Origin: Sphingopyxis sp. FD7 | Lineage (GTDB): Bacteria > Pseudomonadota > Alphaproteobacteria > Sphingomonadales > Sphingomonadaceae | DNA: 64,000 nucleotides | Reading direction: 5' to 3' | Assembly (NCBI RefSeq): GCF_003609835.1 | Contig: NZ_AP017898.1 | Coordinates: forward strand, 1,488,001 to 1,552,000 | Part shown: piece by piece, positions 24,681 through 34,239 of the stretch | Position numbering within the stretch: position 1 is the stretch's first letter | Layout of the letters: every line of letters starts with the position of its first letter | Program-made: the position numbers and the translations under genes | Notes under the pieces: model-generated | Seen by the model: only the letters and a program-made list of their open reading frames with translations | The model's database searches: none | Told to the model about the DNA's origin: nothing

Positions 24681-24990
24681 GAAACCGCCTCGAATATCCG
24701 GTCAAACACACCTTGTTCGATCCAGCGATAGTAGCGCCGCTTGGCCGTCTGGTAAGGACCGAACCGCTCGGGCAAATCGCGCCAGCGCCCGCCCGAACGC
24801 GCCAGCCACAAAATGGCGTCGAAAAACCGCCGTGCGTCACTGCGCGGGCCGCGCCGGTCCTTGCGCCCACCGGGCACAAACTCCCGCAAAATCTCCCATT
24901 GGTCGTCCCGAAGCACTTCGCCTTCCACACCAGCCTCCAAAAGCCAGCGTTGAATCAGAACTCAGCACAAATGGGAATCCCATAAATTGT
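24331..24990 (-). mobile_element. IS5-family element (IS427-like), truncated
   Basis: Two overlapping minus-strand frames encode the transposase. From 24940: LRDDQWEILREFVPGGRKDR, GPRSDARRFFDAILWLARSG, DLPERFGPYQTAKRRYYRW and MEWIAIDATVIRAQAQAAG (first catalytic Asp). After a shift near 24600: GGFGTKIHAVVDALGLPVRF, LADKAYDANSLCEKIEAQGA, then KQPRE. The A5G6 run at the junction suits the programmed frameshift of this IS group. The C-terminus with the catalytic Glu (usually YKARHLIENFF) is missing, cut by the IstB fragment. The right boundary near 24990 is approximate. Confidence 0.82.
24530..24940 (-). pseudogene. IS5-family transposase, first frame
   Basis: 136 codons with the DUF4096-like N-terminus of IS5/IS427 transposases (LRDDQWEILREFVPGGRKDR, WRDLPERFGPYQTAKRRYYRW) and the first catalytic Asp region AIDATVIRAQ. 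In intact relatives the ribosome shifts at an A/G run near 24600 to reach the second frame. Because the element lacks its C-terminal third, the gene is dead. Confidence 0.75.
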
Positions 24991-25307
24991 CACTACAGCC
25001 TAGGCGGCCGCCGCGGAGATCCAGAACCTGGAGAATAACCGCGAACGCGGCAAAACTTGTACGGAATAGCGCTTCAATGGGACAAAGAGGGCTTTCGTGA
25101 CAACTGGAATCCTATCCACAGGAAAGTAAGCCATAAGCCGATCAGCCAAGCTCAGGCCCGAACCATTATCGAGGCCGCCTTCGCCAAGGATCAAGAATTG
25201 AGACTCAAGCCACTTCGCACCGTTTTTCTGGATGTAGGCGGTCGTCCGGTCGCGTTCAACCGCGCCGATGGCGCCTGACGTGACCCCCTGGTTTCCACCA
25301 GCGGGGA

Positions 25308-26219
25308 TTAGAGCCCAGCAGCTTTGTTGCGCATGAGCGCAGTGTAAGCAATGGCCTGTGCAGCGGAGCCCGAAGGGCGTAGCTGCACAGGCCATTGCTT
25401 ATGCAGTTCGGCGGCGAACGCCGCCGGTGTCTCATATCCAAGGGCCGAGTGTGGCCGCGCCTGGTTGTAATCTTCGGCCCAGGCCGCGATCACTGTGCGG
25501 GCATGATCGAGGTCGAGGAACAGCGTCTCGTTCAGAAGCTCATCGCGCATCCGGCCATTGAAGCTCTCGACATAGCCGTTCTGCATCGGCTTGCCCGGCG
25601 CGATATAATGCCACTCGACCCCGACCTCACCGCACCATGCGAGCACCGCGTTCGATGTCAGCTCGGTCCCATTGTCGCTGACGATCATCCCCGGTCTGCC
25701 GCGCTCCTCGATCAGATCGCTGAGCTCGCGCACGACCCGGCGCCCGGAGATCGACGTGTCGGGCACCGCGCGCAGGCACTCCCGCGTGACATCGTCCACG
25801 ATGTTGAGCACCCGGAACCGCCGACCTGACGCCATCTGATCATGCACAAAGTCGAGGCTCCACCGCTGGTTCGGCAGCGCGAGCACCGGTGCGGGCGCCC
25901 GCGCACCGATCGCCCGGCGCCGGTTGCGTCTTCGTCGGACCATCAGCCCCTCCTCTCGATACAGGCGCTGGGTCTTCTTCCTGTTGATCATCACGCCCTC
26001 CCGGCGCAGCAGGATATGCAGGCGCCGATAACCGAACCGGCGACGCTGCTGCGCCAACTCGCGCAGCTTCTCCCGAACCTCGGCATCGTCGCCACGCTGC
26101 GACCGGTAGCGCATGCTCTTCCGATCGGCGCCTGTGACACGGCACGCCCGCCGCTCGCTCATCCCATGGCAAGCCTGGAGATGGGCGACCGCTTCCCGCT
26201 GAACGGCGGGCGTCACCAT
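25308..26219 (-). CDS. IS407-group transposase OrfB
   Basis: 303 residues. HTH_21 region [22 protein letters not shown], then the integrase core with catalytic residues in [12 protein letters not shown] (D), [12 protein letters not shown] (D) and [16 protein letters not shown] (E), ending [20 protein letters not shown]. It is expected to be made as an OrfAB fusion by -1 frameshifting in the A7 run at about 26219-26225. The copy looks intact. Confidence 0.93.
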   Translation of the reverse strand: MVTPAVQREAVAHLQACHGMSERRACRVTGADRKSMRYRSQRGDDAEVREKLRELAQQRRRFGYRRLHILLRREGVMINRKKTQRLYREEGLMVRRRRNRRRAIGARAPAPVLALPNQRWSLDFVHDQMASGRRFRVLNIVDDVTRECLRAVPDTSISGRRVVRELSDLIEERGRPGMIVSDNGTELTSNAVLAWCGEVGVEWHYIAPGKPMQNGYVESFNGRMRDELLNETLFLDLDHARTVIAAWAEDYNQARPHSALGYETPAAFAAELHKQWPVQLRPSGSAAQAIAYTALMRNKAAGL

Positions 26220-26479
26220 TTTTTTGTGAGAAGATCCTTCAGCGCCGCATTGTCCAGCATCGAGTCCGCAAGCAACCGCTTCAGCTTCGCGTTCTCGTCC
26301 TCGAGCGAGCGTAGCCGCTTCGCCTCCGACACCTCAAGGCCGCCATACTTGGCCTTCCAGTTGTAGATCGTTGCTTCCGACACCCCGTGTCGCCGCGCCA
26401 GCTCGCCGGTCTTCGCGCCCGCCTCCGCTTCCTTCAACACCCCGATGATCTGCTCTTCCGAAAACCTCAAACGCTTCAT
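26213..26479 (-). CDS. IS407-group transposase OrfA
   Basis: 88 residues beginning [20 protein letters not shown]. Helix-turn-helix [23 protein letters not shown], then the leucine-rich coiled segment [20 protein letters not shown]. It ends LLTKKW just after the slippery A7 run and overlaps OrfB by 7 bp. Confidence 0.93.
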   Translation of the reverse strand: MKRLRFSEEQIIGVLKEAEAGAKTGELARRHGVSEATIYNWKAKYGGLEVSEAKRLRSLEDENAKLKRLLADSMLDNAALKDLLTKKW

Positions 26480-26572
26480 CTGTCCGTCCTTCCTTCAAGA
26501 CCGGACTCTAATCACTGTTGGAGGAAAATCAGGGGGTCACGTCACGCCTCCTACATGCGATTTCAAATCGCT

Positions 26573-27013
26573 CAGAGCCTGTTTCATGTGTGGACGGCCC
26601 CTGTTGGGCAAGGGGTAATTTGACGGTCTGATACTACCCTGGTCAGGTTCATTCATGTGTCCGGCCTGTTCGCGTGGCGCGAAAGGCCGCTGACCATGAT
26701 GGTGTCGGTGGATCGGTCCTCATCAAAATTGCGCGCTTGGTTGGCGCGTTGAGATCCCCGGCTTGATCGGGTTGCATCAGCTTTGTCGTTTCCTGGTGAA
26801 AGGAATCATCCAAGGGATTCGACGCAGCTGATATGAAGGGCCTCGCATCGCGCCTGTTTCAAGCGCGGTGCAAAGCCGTCAACAGGCCCTGATCGGGCTG
26901 TGGGTGAATTTGTGACATTGACCGTTGTCACTCGACGGAAAACCTTGTTATCCAACTTCGTTCAGTTTATACACGAATGCAGCTAAGTGATTGATAATAC
27001 TCTATTTATCTGC
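26573..27013. other. Non-coding segment between GlcG fossil and tRNA scar
   Basis: About 440 bp with no protein or RNA gene I can support. It is less GC-rich toward its right end. Its left edge cuts the GlcG fossil and its right edge is the tRNA-Lys fragment, so it is probably the outer part of an integrated element or of a further decayed IS. No integrase gene is present. Confidence 0.4.
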
Positions 27014-27060
27014 GACTCTTAATCAGCGGGTCCTAGGTTCGAGCCCTAGTGCGTCCACCA
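27014..27060 (+). repeat. tRNA-Lys(CTT) 3' fragment: probable attachment-site scar
   Basis: GACTCTTAATCAGCGGGTCC followed by TAGGTTCGAGCCCTAG and TGCGTCCACCA is the 3' 47 bases of a tRNA-Lys with anticodon CTT: right half of the anticodon arm, variable loop, complete T arm and acceptor strand with CCA. The upstream bases do not form the 5' half (no D arm, no matching acceptor). Integrases commonly duplicate the 3' end of a tRNA gene at the far border of an island, so this marks one end of an integration event. Confidence 0.72.
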
Positions 27061-27210
27061 TTTTTCTCCATAAAACAGCTGCTTATGCGAGATCGGCGTT
27101 GGATTGTCCGTGTGGTCTGCGCAACTATCAAGCGCATTTCTATAGGCCGCCAGCATTCCCGACGCTTGTATACCATGCATCCTCGGGCGAAGCCTCACCC
27201 CGCGGGCTTG

Positions 27211-28244
<1,034 letters not shown>

Positions 28245-28248
<4 letters not shown>

Positions 28249-30110
28249 TTGAGTGCCTCCTCGATGGCGGCTTCGATCTCGGCAATCGTGAAGGGCTGGC
28301 CCGACACCTTGTTCACGGGCCTGGCATCGACCAGATATTGATCGCGCAGCACCGTCTTCAATTGCCCCGTGTTCATTTCGGGCACGATCACCCTGTCATA
28401 GCTCTTCAGCAGCTCGCCCAGATTGCCGGGCAGCGGCCAGATATGGCGGATATGGACGTGGCTGACATCCAGTCCCTCGGCACGCTTGCGCCGCACCGCC
28501 TGGTGGATCGGGCCGAAGGTCGAGCCCCAGCCGACCACCGCCAGCTTGCCGCCCTCGGCGCCCAGCTCGACGATCTGGTCGGGCACTTTGATGCCGTCGA
28601 TCTTCGCCTTGCGAATATCGGTCATCGTCTGGTGGTTCGCGGGCGCGTAGTTGATGTGGCCGGTGTCGACTTCCTTCTCGATCCCGCCGATGCGGTGAAG
28701 CAGGCCGGGGGTGCCGGGCTTGACCCACGGACGCGCGAGCTTGTCGTCGCGGCCATAGGGTTTGAAGCCACCCTCAGGCACTTCGGTCAGGAACCGGGCC
28801 GGAAACGCCTCATAGGCCGCCAGATCGGGCACTTTCCACGGTTCGGCCGCATTGGCGATATAGCCGTCGGTGAGCAGCATCACCGGGGTCATATATTGCA
28901 CCGCGATGCGGCACGCCTCGATCGCGCATTCAAACGCATCGCCCGGCGAACGGGCGGCGATCACCGGCATCGGCGCATCGCCGTTGCGTCCGTACACCGC
29001 TTGATAAAGGTCCGACTGTTCGGTCTTGGTCGGCAGGCCGGTCGACGGCCCGCCGCGCTGCGAATTGACGATCACCAGCGGCAGTTCGGTCATAATCGCG
29101 AGACCCATCGCCTCGCCCTTGAGCGCGATGCCGGGCCCCGACGAACTGGTCACGCCGAGCGATCCGCCATAGCTGGCGCCGATCGCCGAACAGATGGCCG
29201 CAATCTCGTCCTCGGCCTGAAAGGTCGTGACGTCATATTCCTTGAGCCGCGACAGGTGATGCAGGATCGCCGACGCCGGAGTGATCGGATAGCCGCCGAA
29301 AAACATCGGCAGCCTGGCGAGCTGCGCGCCCGCGACGAGCCCGAGCGCGATGCCTTCGGCACCGGTCAGCGTACGATAGAGGCCGGGTTCGGCGGGCGCG
29401 GGGTCGACATGATGCTGCTTGAGCGGCCCCGCCAGCTCGGCCGTCTCGCCATAGGCGTGCCCCGCATTGAGCGCCGCGACGTTCGCCGCCGCCAGCTCGG
29501 GCGCCTTCGCAAACTTCGCATTGAGCCAGTCGATCAGCGGCTGGCGGTCGCGGTCGAACATCCACAGCGCCAGCCCCAGCGTCCACATATTCTTGCAGCG
29601 CAGCGCTTCCTTGTTGCCAAGGCCAAAGGGCTTCACCGCGTCCATCGTCAGCTGGCTGATATTCAGTTTCAGCAGCTGCCATTTGGCGAGGCTGCCGTCG
29701 TCGAGGGGATTGGCTTCATATTTCGCTTTGGCGAGGTTGCGGTCGTTGAACTCGCCCTCGTCGGCGATGATGAGGCCGCCGGGCTTCAATTGCGGCACAT
29801 TGGTCTTGAGCGCCGCGGGATTCATCGCGACCAGCACGTCGGGCGCGTCGCCCGCGGTGTCGATCGCCGACGATCCGAAATTGATCTGGAACGCCGACAC
29901 GCCGAACAAGGTGCCCTGCGGCGCGCGGATTTCGGCAGGAAAATCCGGGAAAGTGGCAAAGTCATTGCCCGCAAGCGCCGACGACAAAGTGAATTGGCCG
30001 CCGGTCAGCTGCATCCCGTCGCCGCTGTCGCCGGCAAAGCGAACCACCACTGCATCCGAAAGCGGGGACTGCCGCGCGCCGTCGGCCTGGTCCTCTACCA
30101 CTGTCGCCAT
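28245..30110 (-). CDS. korA: 2-oxoacid:ferredoxin oxidoreductase, fused gamma-alpha subunit (KorA-like)
   Basis: 621 residues from ATG at 30110 (MATVVEDQADG). The N-terminal gamma domain (about 20-190) has VVRFAGDSGDGMQLTGGQF and APQGTLFGVSAFQINFGS. The alpha domain follows: GLVAGAQLARLPMFFGGYPITPAS, FQAEDEIAAICSAIGASYGG, SSSGPGIALKGEAMGLA and IVNSQRGGPSTGLPTKTEQSD. The C-terminal transketolase-like part ends with VIVPEMNTGQLKTVLRDQYL. Gamma-alpha fusion is standard for this family. It is coupled to korB by a 4 bp overlap and transcribed divergently from the esterase gene at 30295. Confidence 0.93.
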
Positions 30111-30294
30111 TTTGTCTTCTGCCTCAAATCTTGCGAACCTGTGACATGGGCCTAGGCCTCTGCGCGCCAAGCCGCAATTGAGAAAAAATTGTGCGCCGCA
30201 AAGGGCAAGGCGTCGCTCGGTTTCGATTTGCGATTGAATTTGCCCCGCCAATCCCGAATAGCGTGACGAAAATCGCGACCAGGGAGAAACGCAG

Positions 30295-31242
30295 ATGACC
30301 GATGGCCCCACCCATTTCAGGCGCCCCGACGTGGCGGCTTTCCTCGCCTTCCTGAACGCGCAGGAAGGACCGAAGATGGAGGAAATGCCGCCCGAAGGCG
30401 CGCGCGAGATGTTTCGGGCAATGGGCCAGCTTGCCGACGCCCCGCGCGGCGAGATCGCGCATGTCGAGGATCGCGCCATCCCCGGACCCGCGGGCGAGAT
30501 TCGGGTTCGCATCTATGACAATCGCCCGGCCCGCGAGCCCGGCCCCGTCATGGTCTTCTATCACGGCGGCGGCTGGGTGATCGGCGACCTCGACACGCAC
30601 GATCCTTATTGCGCCGAAGCCGCGCGGCAGCTCGACATGCCCGTGATCGCGGTCGATTACCGCCTCGCCCCGGAACACCCCTTCCCCGCCGCGCCTGAGG
30701 ATTGCGAAGCGGCGACGCGCTGGGTCGCCGACAACATCCCCTGCACCGGCCTTGTGCTTTCGGGCGAAAGCGCCGGCGGCAATCTGACCATCGCGACCGC
30801 GCTCACGCTGCGCGACAAGCCGGCGTCGAAACCCGTCGTCGCGATCCACCCCATCTACCCCGCCGTGACGACGCACGACGACTGGCAAAGCTATCGCGAT
30901 TTCGGCGAGGGCCATCTGCTCACCCAGGGCAGCATGACCTGGTTCGGCAATCATTATGCTGCGGATCCCGCCGACTATCGCGCCTCGCCGCTCGATTTTC
31001 CGGCCGAGGGCCTGCCGCCGACGCTGCTGGTCACCGCGGGGCTCGACCCCTTGCGCGATCAGGGCCGCGCCTATGCCGCCAAGCTCATCGAAGCGGGCGT
31101 GCCCACCAGCTTTCGCGAGGCAAAGGGCAATATCCACGGCTATATCAACCTGACGCGAGCCATTCCGAGCGCGAAGGACGATATTCGCGGCGCCCTCACC
31201 ATATTGAAAGCGATCGTCGCCGAGGCTAGCGGAGCCGCATGA
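30295..31242 (+). CDS. Hormone-sensitive-lipase family alpha/beta-hydrolase (acetyl esterase type)
   Basis: 315 residues. FYHGGGWVIGDLDTHD is the HSL oxyanion-hole HGGG motif; VLSGESAGGNLTIATAL carries the nucleophile Ser, GLDPLRDQG the Asp and GNIHGYINL the His. AVDYRLAPEHPFPAAPED is the typical family segment. No signal peptide, so it is cytoplasmic. It hydrolyses short-chain esters; the natural substrate is unknown. Its stop codon overlaps the rppH start (ATGA), so the two form one operon. Confidence 0.92.
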   Translation: MTDGPTHFRRPDVAAFLAFLNAQEGPKMEEMPPEGAREMFRAMGQLADAPRGEIAHVEDRAIPGPAGEIRVRIYDNRPAREPGPVMVFYHGGGWVIGDLDTHDPYCAEAARQLDMPVIAVDYRLAPEHPFPAAPEDCEAATRWVADNIPCTGLVLSGESAGGNLTIATALTLRDKPASKPVVAIHPIYPAVTTHDDWQSYRDFGEGHLLTQGSMTWFGNHYAADPADYRASPLDFPAEGLPPTLLVTAGLDPLRDQGRAYAAKLIEAGVPTSFREAKGNIHGYINLTRAIPSAKDDIRGALTILKAIVAEASGAA

Positions 31243-31715
31243 TCGATCACGACAAGCTCCCCTATCGCCCCTGCGCGGGCGTGATGCTCGCCAACCGCGA
31301 TGGCCGCGTTTTCGTCGGCCAGCGGCTCGATACGTCGAGCGAGGCGTGGCAGATGCCGCAGGGCGGGATCGACGCGGGCGAGGACGCCGAAGAGGCGGCG
31401 ATCCGCGAGCTTGGCGAGGAAACCGGCGTCCATGGCGGGCTCGTCGACATCATCGCGCGCAGCCGCGAGGAGTATTTCTATGACCTGCCCGACCATCTGA
31501 TCGGCAAGATGTGGGGCGGCAAATATCGCGGCCAGCGCCAGCACTGGTTCCTGATGCGCTTCATGGGCGAGGACAGCGACATCAACATCCACACCAGCCA
31601 TCAGGAGTTCCGCGCCTGGAAGTGGGTCGAGCTGAACGAGATCGAAAAGCTGATCGTTCCGTTCAAACGCGCGCTTTATCGCGGGTTGGTCGAGGAGTTC
31701 GGCCCGCTCGTCTGA
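31239..31715 (+). CDS. rppH: RNA pyrophosphohydrolase (Nudix)
   Basis: 158 residues. PYRPCAGVMLANRDGRVFVGQRLD opens the protein, and GGIDAGEDAEEAAIRELGEETGV is a perfect Nudix box (G-x5-E-x7-REL-x-EE-x-GV) binding Mg. WGGKYRGQRQHWFLMRF and HQEFRAWKWVEL are signature segments of RppH/IalA, which removes pyrophosphate from the 5' end of mRNA and starts its decay. It overlaps the esterase gene by 4 bp and is followed by a palindromic repeat. Confidence 0.95.
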   Translation: MIDHDKLPYRPCAGVMLANRDGRVFVGQRLDTSSEAWQMPQGGIDAGEDAEEAAIRELGEETGVHGGLVDIIARSREEYFYDLPDHLIGKMWGGKYRGQRQHWFLMRFMGEDSDINIHTSHQEFRAWKWVELNEIEKLIVPFKRALYRGLVEEFGPLV

Positions 31716-31721
31716 CCAGAG

Positions 31722-31819
31722 CCGTCATTGCGGGCGAAGCGACGCAATCTCCAGCCATCCACCTTTCGCCATGTCGATGGCTGGGGATTGCCGCATCGCC
31801 CCCGGCTCCTTGCAATGAC
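31722..31819. repeat. Imperfect REP-type inverted repeat after rppH
   Basis: The left arm starts GTCATTGCGGGCGAAGCGAC and continues through GCAATCTCCAGCCATC. The right arm starts GATGGCTGGGGATTGC and ends CTTGCAATGAC. It is the same repeat type as the perfect copy at 39073-39142. It lies between the convergent rppH and uracil-DNA glycosylase genes and probably terminates both. Confidence 0.72.
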
Positions 31820-31826
31820 GATGCGA

Positions 31827-32489
31827 TCAAGCGCTCTCTTCGTGCAACGCCAGCGCCCTACGAAAGACGTCGGCGAACATCTCCGGCGTCAGCCGCCCGG
31901 TGTTCGTGTTGTAACGCGAGCAATGATAGCTATCGACCAGATGTCGCCCATCGGGCAGCGCGTGGACCGCGCCATGCGCGAAGGGAAAGGCGGCAAGGCG
32001 GACGCCGACGGCGCGCAGCACCGCATCATGGGCGATCCGTCCGAGCGCGACGATCACCCGCACCTTCGGCAAGGCCGCAAGCTGCCGCTCGAAAAAGGGC
32101 CTGCAATTCGCGATTTCGGTGGGCGTCGGCTTGTTCTGCGGCGGCAGGCATTTGACGCTGTTGACGATGATCGCGCCGTCGAGCGCCAGCCCATCGTCGA
32201 TCCGCGCATCATAATCGCCCCGGCTCAGCCCGAACGCGGCGAGCGTCCTGAACAACAGGTCGCCCGCATAGTCGCCGGTGAACGGCCTCCCCGTCCGGTT
32301 CGCCCCATGCTTGCCCGGCGCCAGTCCGGCCAGCGCCAGCCATGCATCGGGATCGCCGAAGGCATGGACCGGCGCGTTCCACCAGTCGGGATGTTCGGCC
32401 TGACACGCCCGGCGCAGCGCGACGAGGCGCGGGCAGCGTGGACAATCGCGCGGCGGCTCGGTTCCGGGCAACGGGCTATCAATTTCCAT
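31827..32489 (-). CDS. Uracil-DNA glycosylase, family 5 (UdgB-like)
   Basis: 220 residues from ATG at 32489 (MEIDSPLPG). DCPRCPRLVALRR carries the first cysteines of the iron-sulfur cluster, GLAPGKHGANRTGRPFTGDYAG is motif 1 of family 5 (note A-N-R-T-G-R, as in UdgB), VNSVKCLPPQNKPTP and NCRPFFERQL carry the remaining cysteines, and YHCSRYNTNTGRLT is the C-terminal H-x-S-x-x-N motif. Family 5 enzymes remove uracil, hypoxanthine and other deaminated bases from DNA. It is transcribed divergently from folK, starting 24 bp apart. Confidence 0.9.
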   Translation of the reverse strand: MEIDSPLPGTEPPRDCPRCPRLVALRRACQAEHPDWWNAPVHAFGDPDAWLALAGLAPGKHGANRTGRPFTGDYAGDLLFRTLAAFGLSRGDYDARIDDGLALDGAIIVNSVKCLPPQNKPTPTEIANCRPFFERQLAALPKVRVIVALGRIAHDAVLRAVGVRLAAFPFAHGAVHALPDGRHLVDSYHCSRYNTNTGRLTPEMFADVFRRALALHEESA

Positions 32490-32512
32490 GCGGCTGCGAT
32501 AGGCGCGCGGAC

Positions 32513-33034
32513 ATGAGCAACGCAATGCCGCTGCCCCTCTATGCGATCGGCCTCGGGTCGAACCGGCGCCATGCGCGCTATGGCGATCCGCGCGCGGTGC
32601 TGCTCGCGGCGCTCGCCGCGCTGGAGAGCGACGACATCGAGGCGGTTGACGCCAGCCCGATCATCGCCAGCGATCCCGTCGGCCCCTCGCGCCGCCGCTA
32701 CGCCAATGCCGTCGCGCTCGTCGCCTCGAAGCTGAGCCCGCCCGAAATGCTCGAACGGTTGCAGGACATCGAGGCGCGCTTCGGCCGCCGCATAGGCCAG
32801 CGCTGGGGCGCCCGCACACTCGACCTCGACATATTGCTCTGGTCGGGCGGCGCCTGGTCCGACGCGGCGCTGACCATCCCGCACCCCGCGCTTGCCGATC
32901 GCGCCTTCGTGCTCGGCCCGCTCCGCGCGATCGTGCCCGATTGGCGCCACCCGCTCCACGCGCGCAGCATCCGCCAGCTCGCCGCGCAGCTCGTCCGTCC
33001 AAAGCCGGTTGACCGGCGCGCCGCGGCGCACTAG
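32513..33034 (+). CDS. folK: 2-amino-4-hydroxy-6-hydroxymethyldihydropteridine diphosphokinase
   Basis: 173 residues from ATG at 32513. YAIGLGSNRRHARYGDPRAVL is the N-terminal HPPK motif, SPIIASDPVGPSRRRYANAVALV the substrate loop, RRIGQRWGARTLDLDILLW the signature (R-x-x-x-R-W-x-x-R-x-x-D-L-D-I), and IPHPALADRAFVLGPL the C-terminal motif. It transfers pyrophosphate to the pterin in folate synthesis. No other folate gene is adjacent. A tRNA-Lys gene follows 42 bp later. Confidence 0.95.
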   Translation: MSNAMPLPLYAIGLGSNRRHARYGDPRAVLLAALAALESDDIEAVDASPIIASDPVGPSRRRYANAVALVASKLSPPEMLERLQDIEARFGRRIGQRWGARTLDLDILLWSGGAWSDAALTIPHPALADRAFVLGPLRAIVPDWRHPLHARSIRQLAAQLVRPKPVDRRAAAH

Positions 33035-33076
33035 GGCGACGGCTCACCTCGCGCGCCGCAACATCCGGGCGCCGAT

Positions 33077-33152
33077 GGGCCCTTAGCTCAGTCGGTAGAG
33101 CAACTGACTTTTAATCAGTAGGTCGCTGGTTCGAACCCAGCAGGGCTCACCA
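33077..33152 (+). tRNA. tRNA-Lys (anticodon TTT)
   Basis: A full 76-base cloverleaf: acceptor GGGCCCT/AGGGCTC with discriminator A and encoded CCA; D arm with AGCTCAGTCGGTAGAGC; anticodon arm CTGAC-TTTTAAT-CAG with TTT at positions 34-36; T arm GCTGG-TTCGAAC-CCAGC. All stems pair, allowing one G-T pair in the acceptor. Confidence 0.97.
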
Positions 33153-33213
33153 CATTTAAACCTCTTTGGTTCCATAAGCTGCCCCGCGCCGACCGGCGCG
33201 GAAAGCAGGTTCA

Positions 33214-34236
33214 ATGGAGGGTAATCATTTGTCGACGCTGATTACGGGCGCTGCCGGATTCATCGGGATGCAGGTCGCGGCGGCCTTGCTTCGCCGCGGC
33301 GAAGCGGTTGTCGGCATCGACAATTTCACGCCCTATTATTCGGTCGAGCTCAAACGCGCGCGCGTGGCGCGGCTCGATGCCGATTCTGGCGGCCTGTTCA
33401 CCTTCCTCGACGTCGACTTTGGCGATGCTGCGGCGCTCGATAATGCGCTGGCGGGCCAAAGGATCGACCGGATCGTCCATCTCGGCGCCCAGCCCGGCGT
33501 CCGCTATTCGCTCGAAAATCCCGCCGCCTATGTCCACTCGAACGTCGCCGGGCATGTCAACATCCTCGAACTCGCGCGGCATCGCGCGATTTTGCATCTC
33601 GTCTATGCCTCCTCCTCCTCGGTCTATGGCATGCGCGCCGACACGCCCTTCCGGGTCGCCGACCGCGCCGACACGCCGATCTCGCTCTATGCGGCGACCA
33701 AGCGCGCCGACGAATTGCTGAGCGAAACATACGCGCATCTGTTCCGCATTCCCCAGACCGGCCTGCGCTTTTTCACCGTCTATGGCCCGTGGGGACGCCC
33801 CGACATGGCGATGTGGAAGTTTACCGAGGCGGTGCTGCAAGGTCGGCCGATCGACGTCTATAATCATGGCGATATGCGCCGCGACTTCACCTTTATCGAC
33901 GATATTGTGAACGGCGTGGTTCTGGCGCTCGACCACCCGCCCGCCGACGACGGGCGCGAGAAGCCGGGCGGTTTCACGACTCCGCACCGGATCTACAACA
34001 TCGGCAACAACCAGCCGGAAAAGCTGACCGATATGATTGCCGCCATCGAGCAGGCGTGCGGTCGCAAGGCCGAAATCAACCTGCTGCCGATGCAGGATGG
34101 CGACGTCTATCAGACCGCAGCCGATATCGGCGATATCCAACGCGATCTTGGCTTTGCACCGACAACGCCGATTTCGGTCGGGATTTCCGCCTTTGTCGAA
34201 TGGTATCGGAAAGACTGGCTGCCACGAAGCGCCTGA
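33214..34236 (+). CDS. NAD-dependent epimerase, probable UDP-glucuronate 4-epimerase
   Basis: 340 residues from ATG at 33214. A TTG at 33229 preceded by GGAGGG would give the tighter start MSTLITGAAGFIG that relatives show. Extended-SDR features: TLITGAAGFIGMQVAAALL (cofactor loop), GIDNFTPYYSVELKRARV, YASSSSVYG and the catalytic YAATK. FTVYGPWGRPDMAMWKFTEA and MRRDFTFIDDIVNGVV are typical of UDP-glucuronate 4-epimerases (GAE/LpsL) making UDP-galacturonate for surface polysaccharides. It is convergent with nrsF, with only 3 bp between the stops. Confidence 0.9.
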   Translation: MEGNHLSTLITGAAGFIGMQVAAALLRRGEAVVGIDNFTPYYSVELKRARVARLDADSGGLFTFLDVDFGDAAALDNALAGQRIDRIVHLGAQPGVRYSLENPAAYVHSNVAGHVNILELARHRAILHLVYASSSSVYGMRADTPFRVADRADTPISLYAATKRADELLSETYAHLFRIPQTGLRFFTVYGPWGRPDMAMWKFTEAVLQGRPIDVYNHGDMRRDFTFIDDIVNGVVLALDHPPADDGREKPGGFTTPHRIYNIGNNQPEKLTDMIAAIEQACGRKAEINLLPMQDGDVYQTAADIGDIQRDLGFAPTTPISVGISAFVEWYRKDWLPRSA

Positions 34237-34239
34237 ATA

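Larger units (their letters stand above)
25276..26544 (-). mobile_element. Complete IS3-family element, IS407 group, 1269 bp with 4 bp target duplication
   Basis: The terminal repeats begin TGACGTGACCCCCTG (25276) and end CAGGGGGTCACGTCA (26544). The direct repeat CGCC flanks it on both sides (25272-25275 and 26545-26548), the 4 bp duplication expected for the IS407 group. It contains overlapping orfA and orfB on the minus strand with an A7 slippery run. It is inserted in a GlcG/HbpS-like gene. All features point to a genuine, probably recent, transposition. Confidence 0.92.
25117..26572 (+). pseudogene. GlcG/HbpS-family (DUF336) gene split by an insertion sequence
   Basis: Before the insertion the frame reads ISQAQARTIIEAAFAKDQEL, RLKPLRTVFLDVGGRPVAFN, RADGA; after removing the IS and one copy of the CGCC duplication it continues SYMRFQIAQ. 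DVGGRPVAFNRADGASYMRF matches the GlcG/HbpS core (usual form DAGGHLVAxxRxDGAS). The rest of the protein after about 26572 is gone, replaced by unrelated DNA, and no good start codon is seen at the 5' end. GlcG-like proteins bind haem or act beside glycolate and other oxidation operons; here only a fossil remains. Confidence 0.72.

Noticed and set aside
25057-25278. Independent small gene of 73 codons
   Set aside because: Its C-terminal part is the front of a GlcG/HbpS core that continues beyond the insertion sequence, so it is a broken gene rather than a complete small one.
27001-27060. Functional tRNA-Lys(CTT) gene
   Set aside because: The 5' acceptor strand and D arm are missing; only the 3' 47 bases match a tRNA.
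28338-30155. 605-codon open frame on the plus strand opposite korA
   Set aside because: Antisense shadow; korA has unmistakable oxidoreductase motifs along the whole length.
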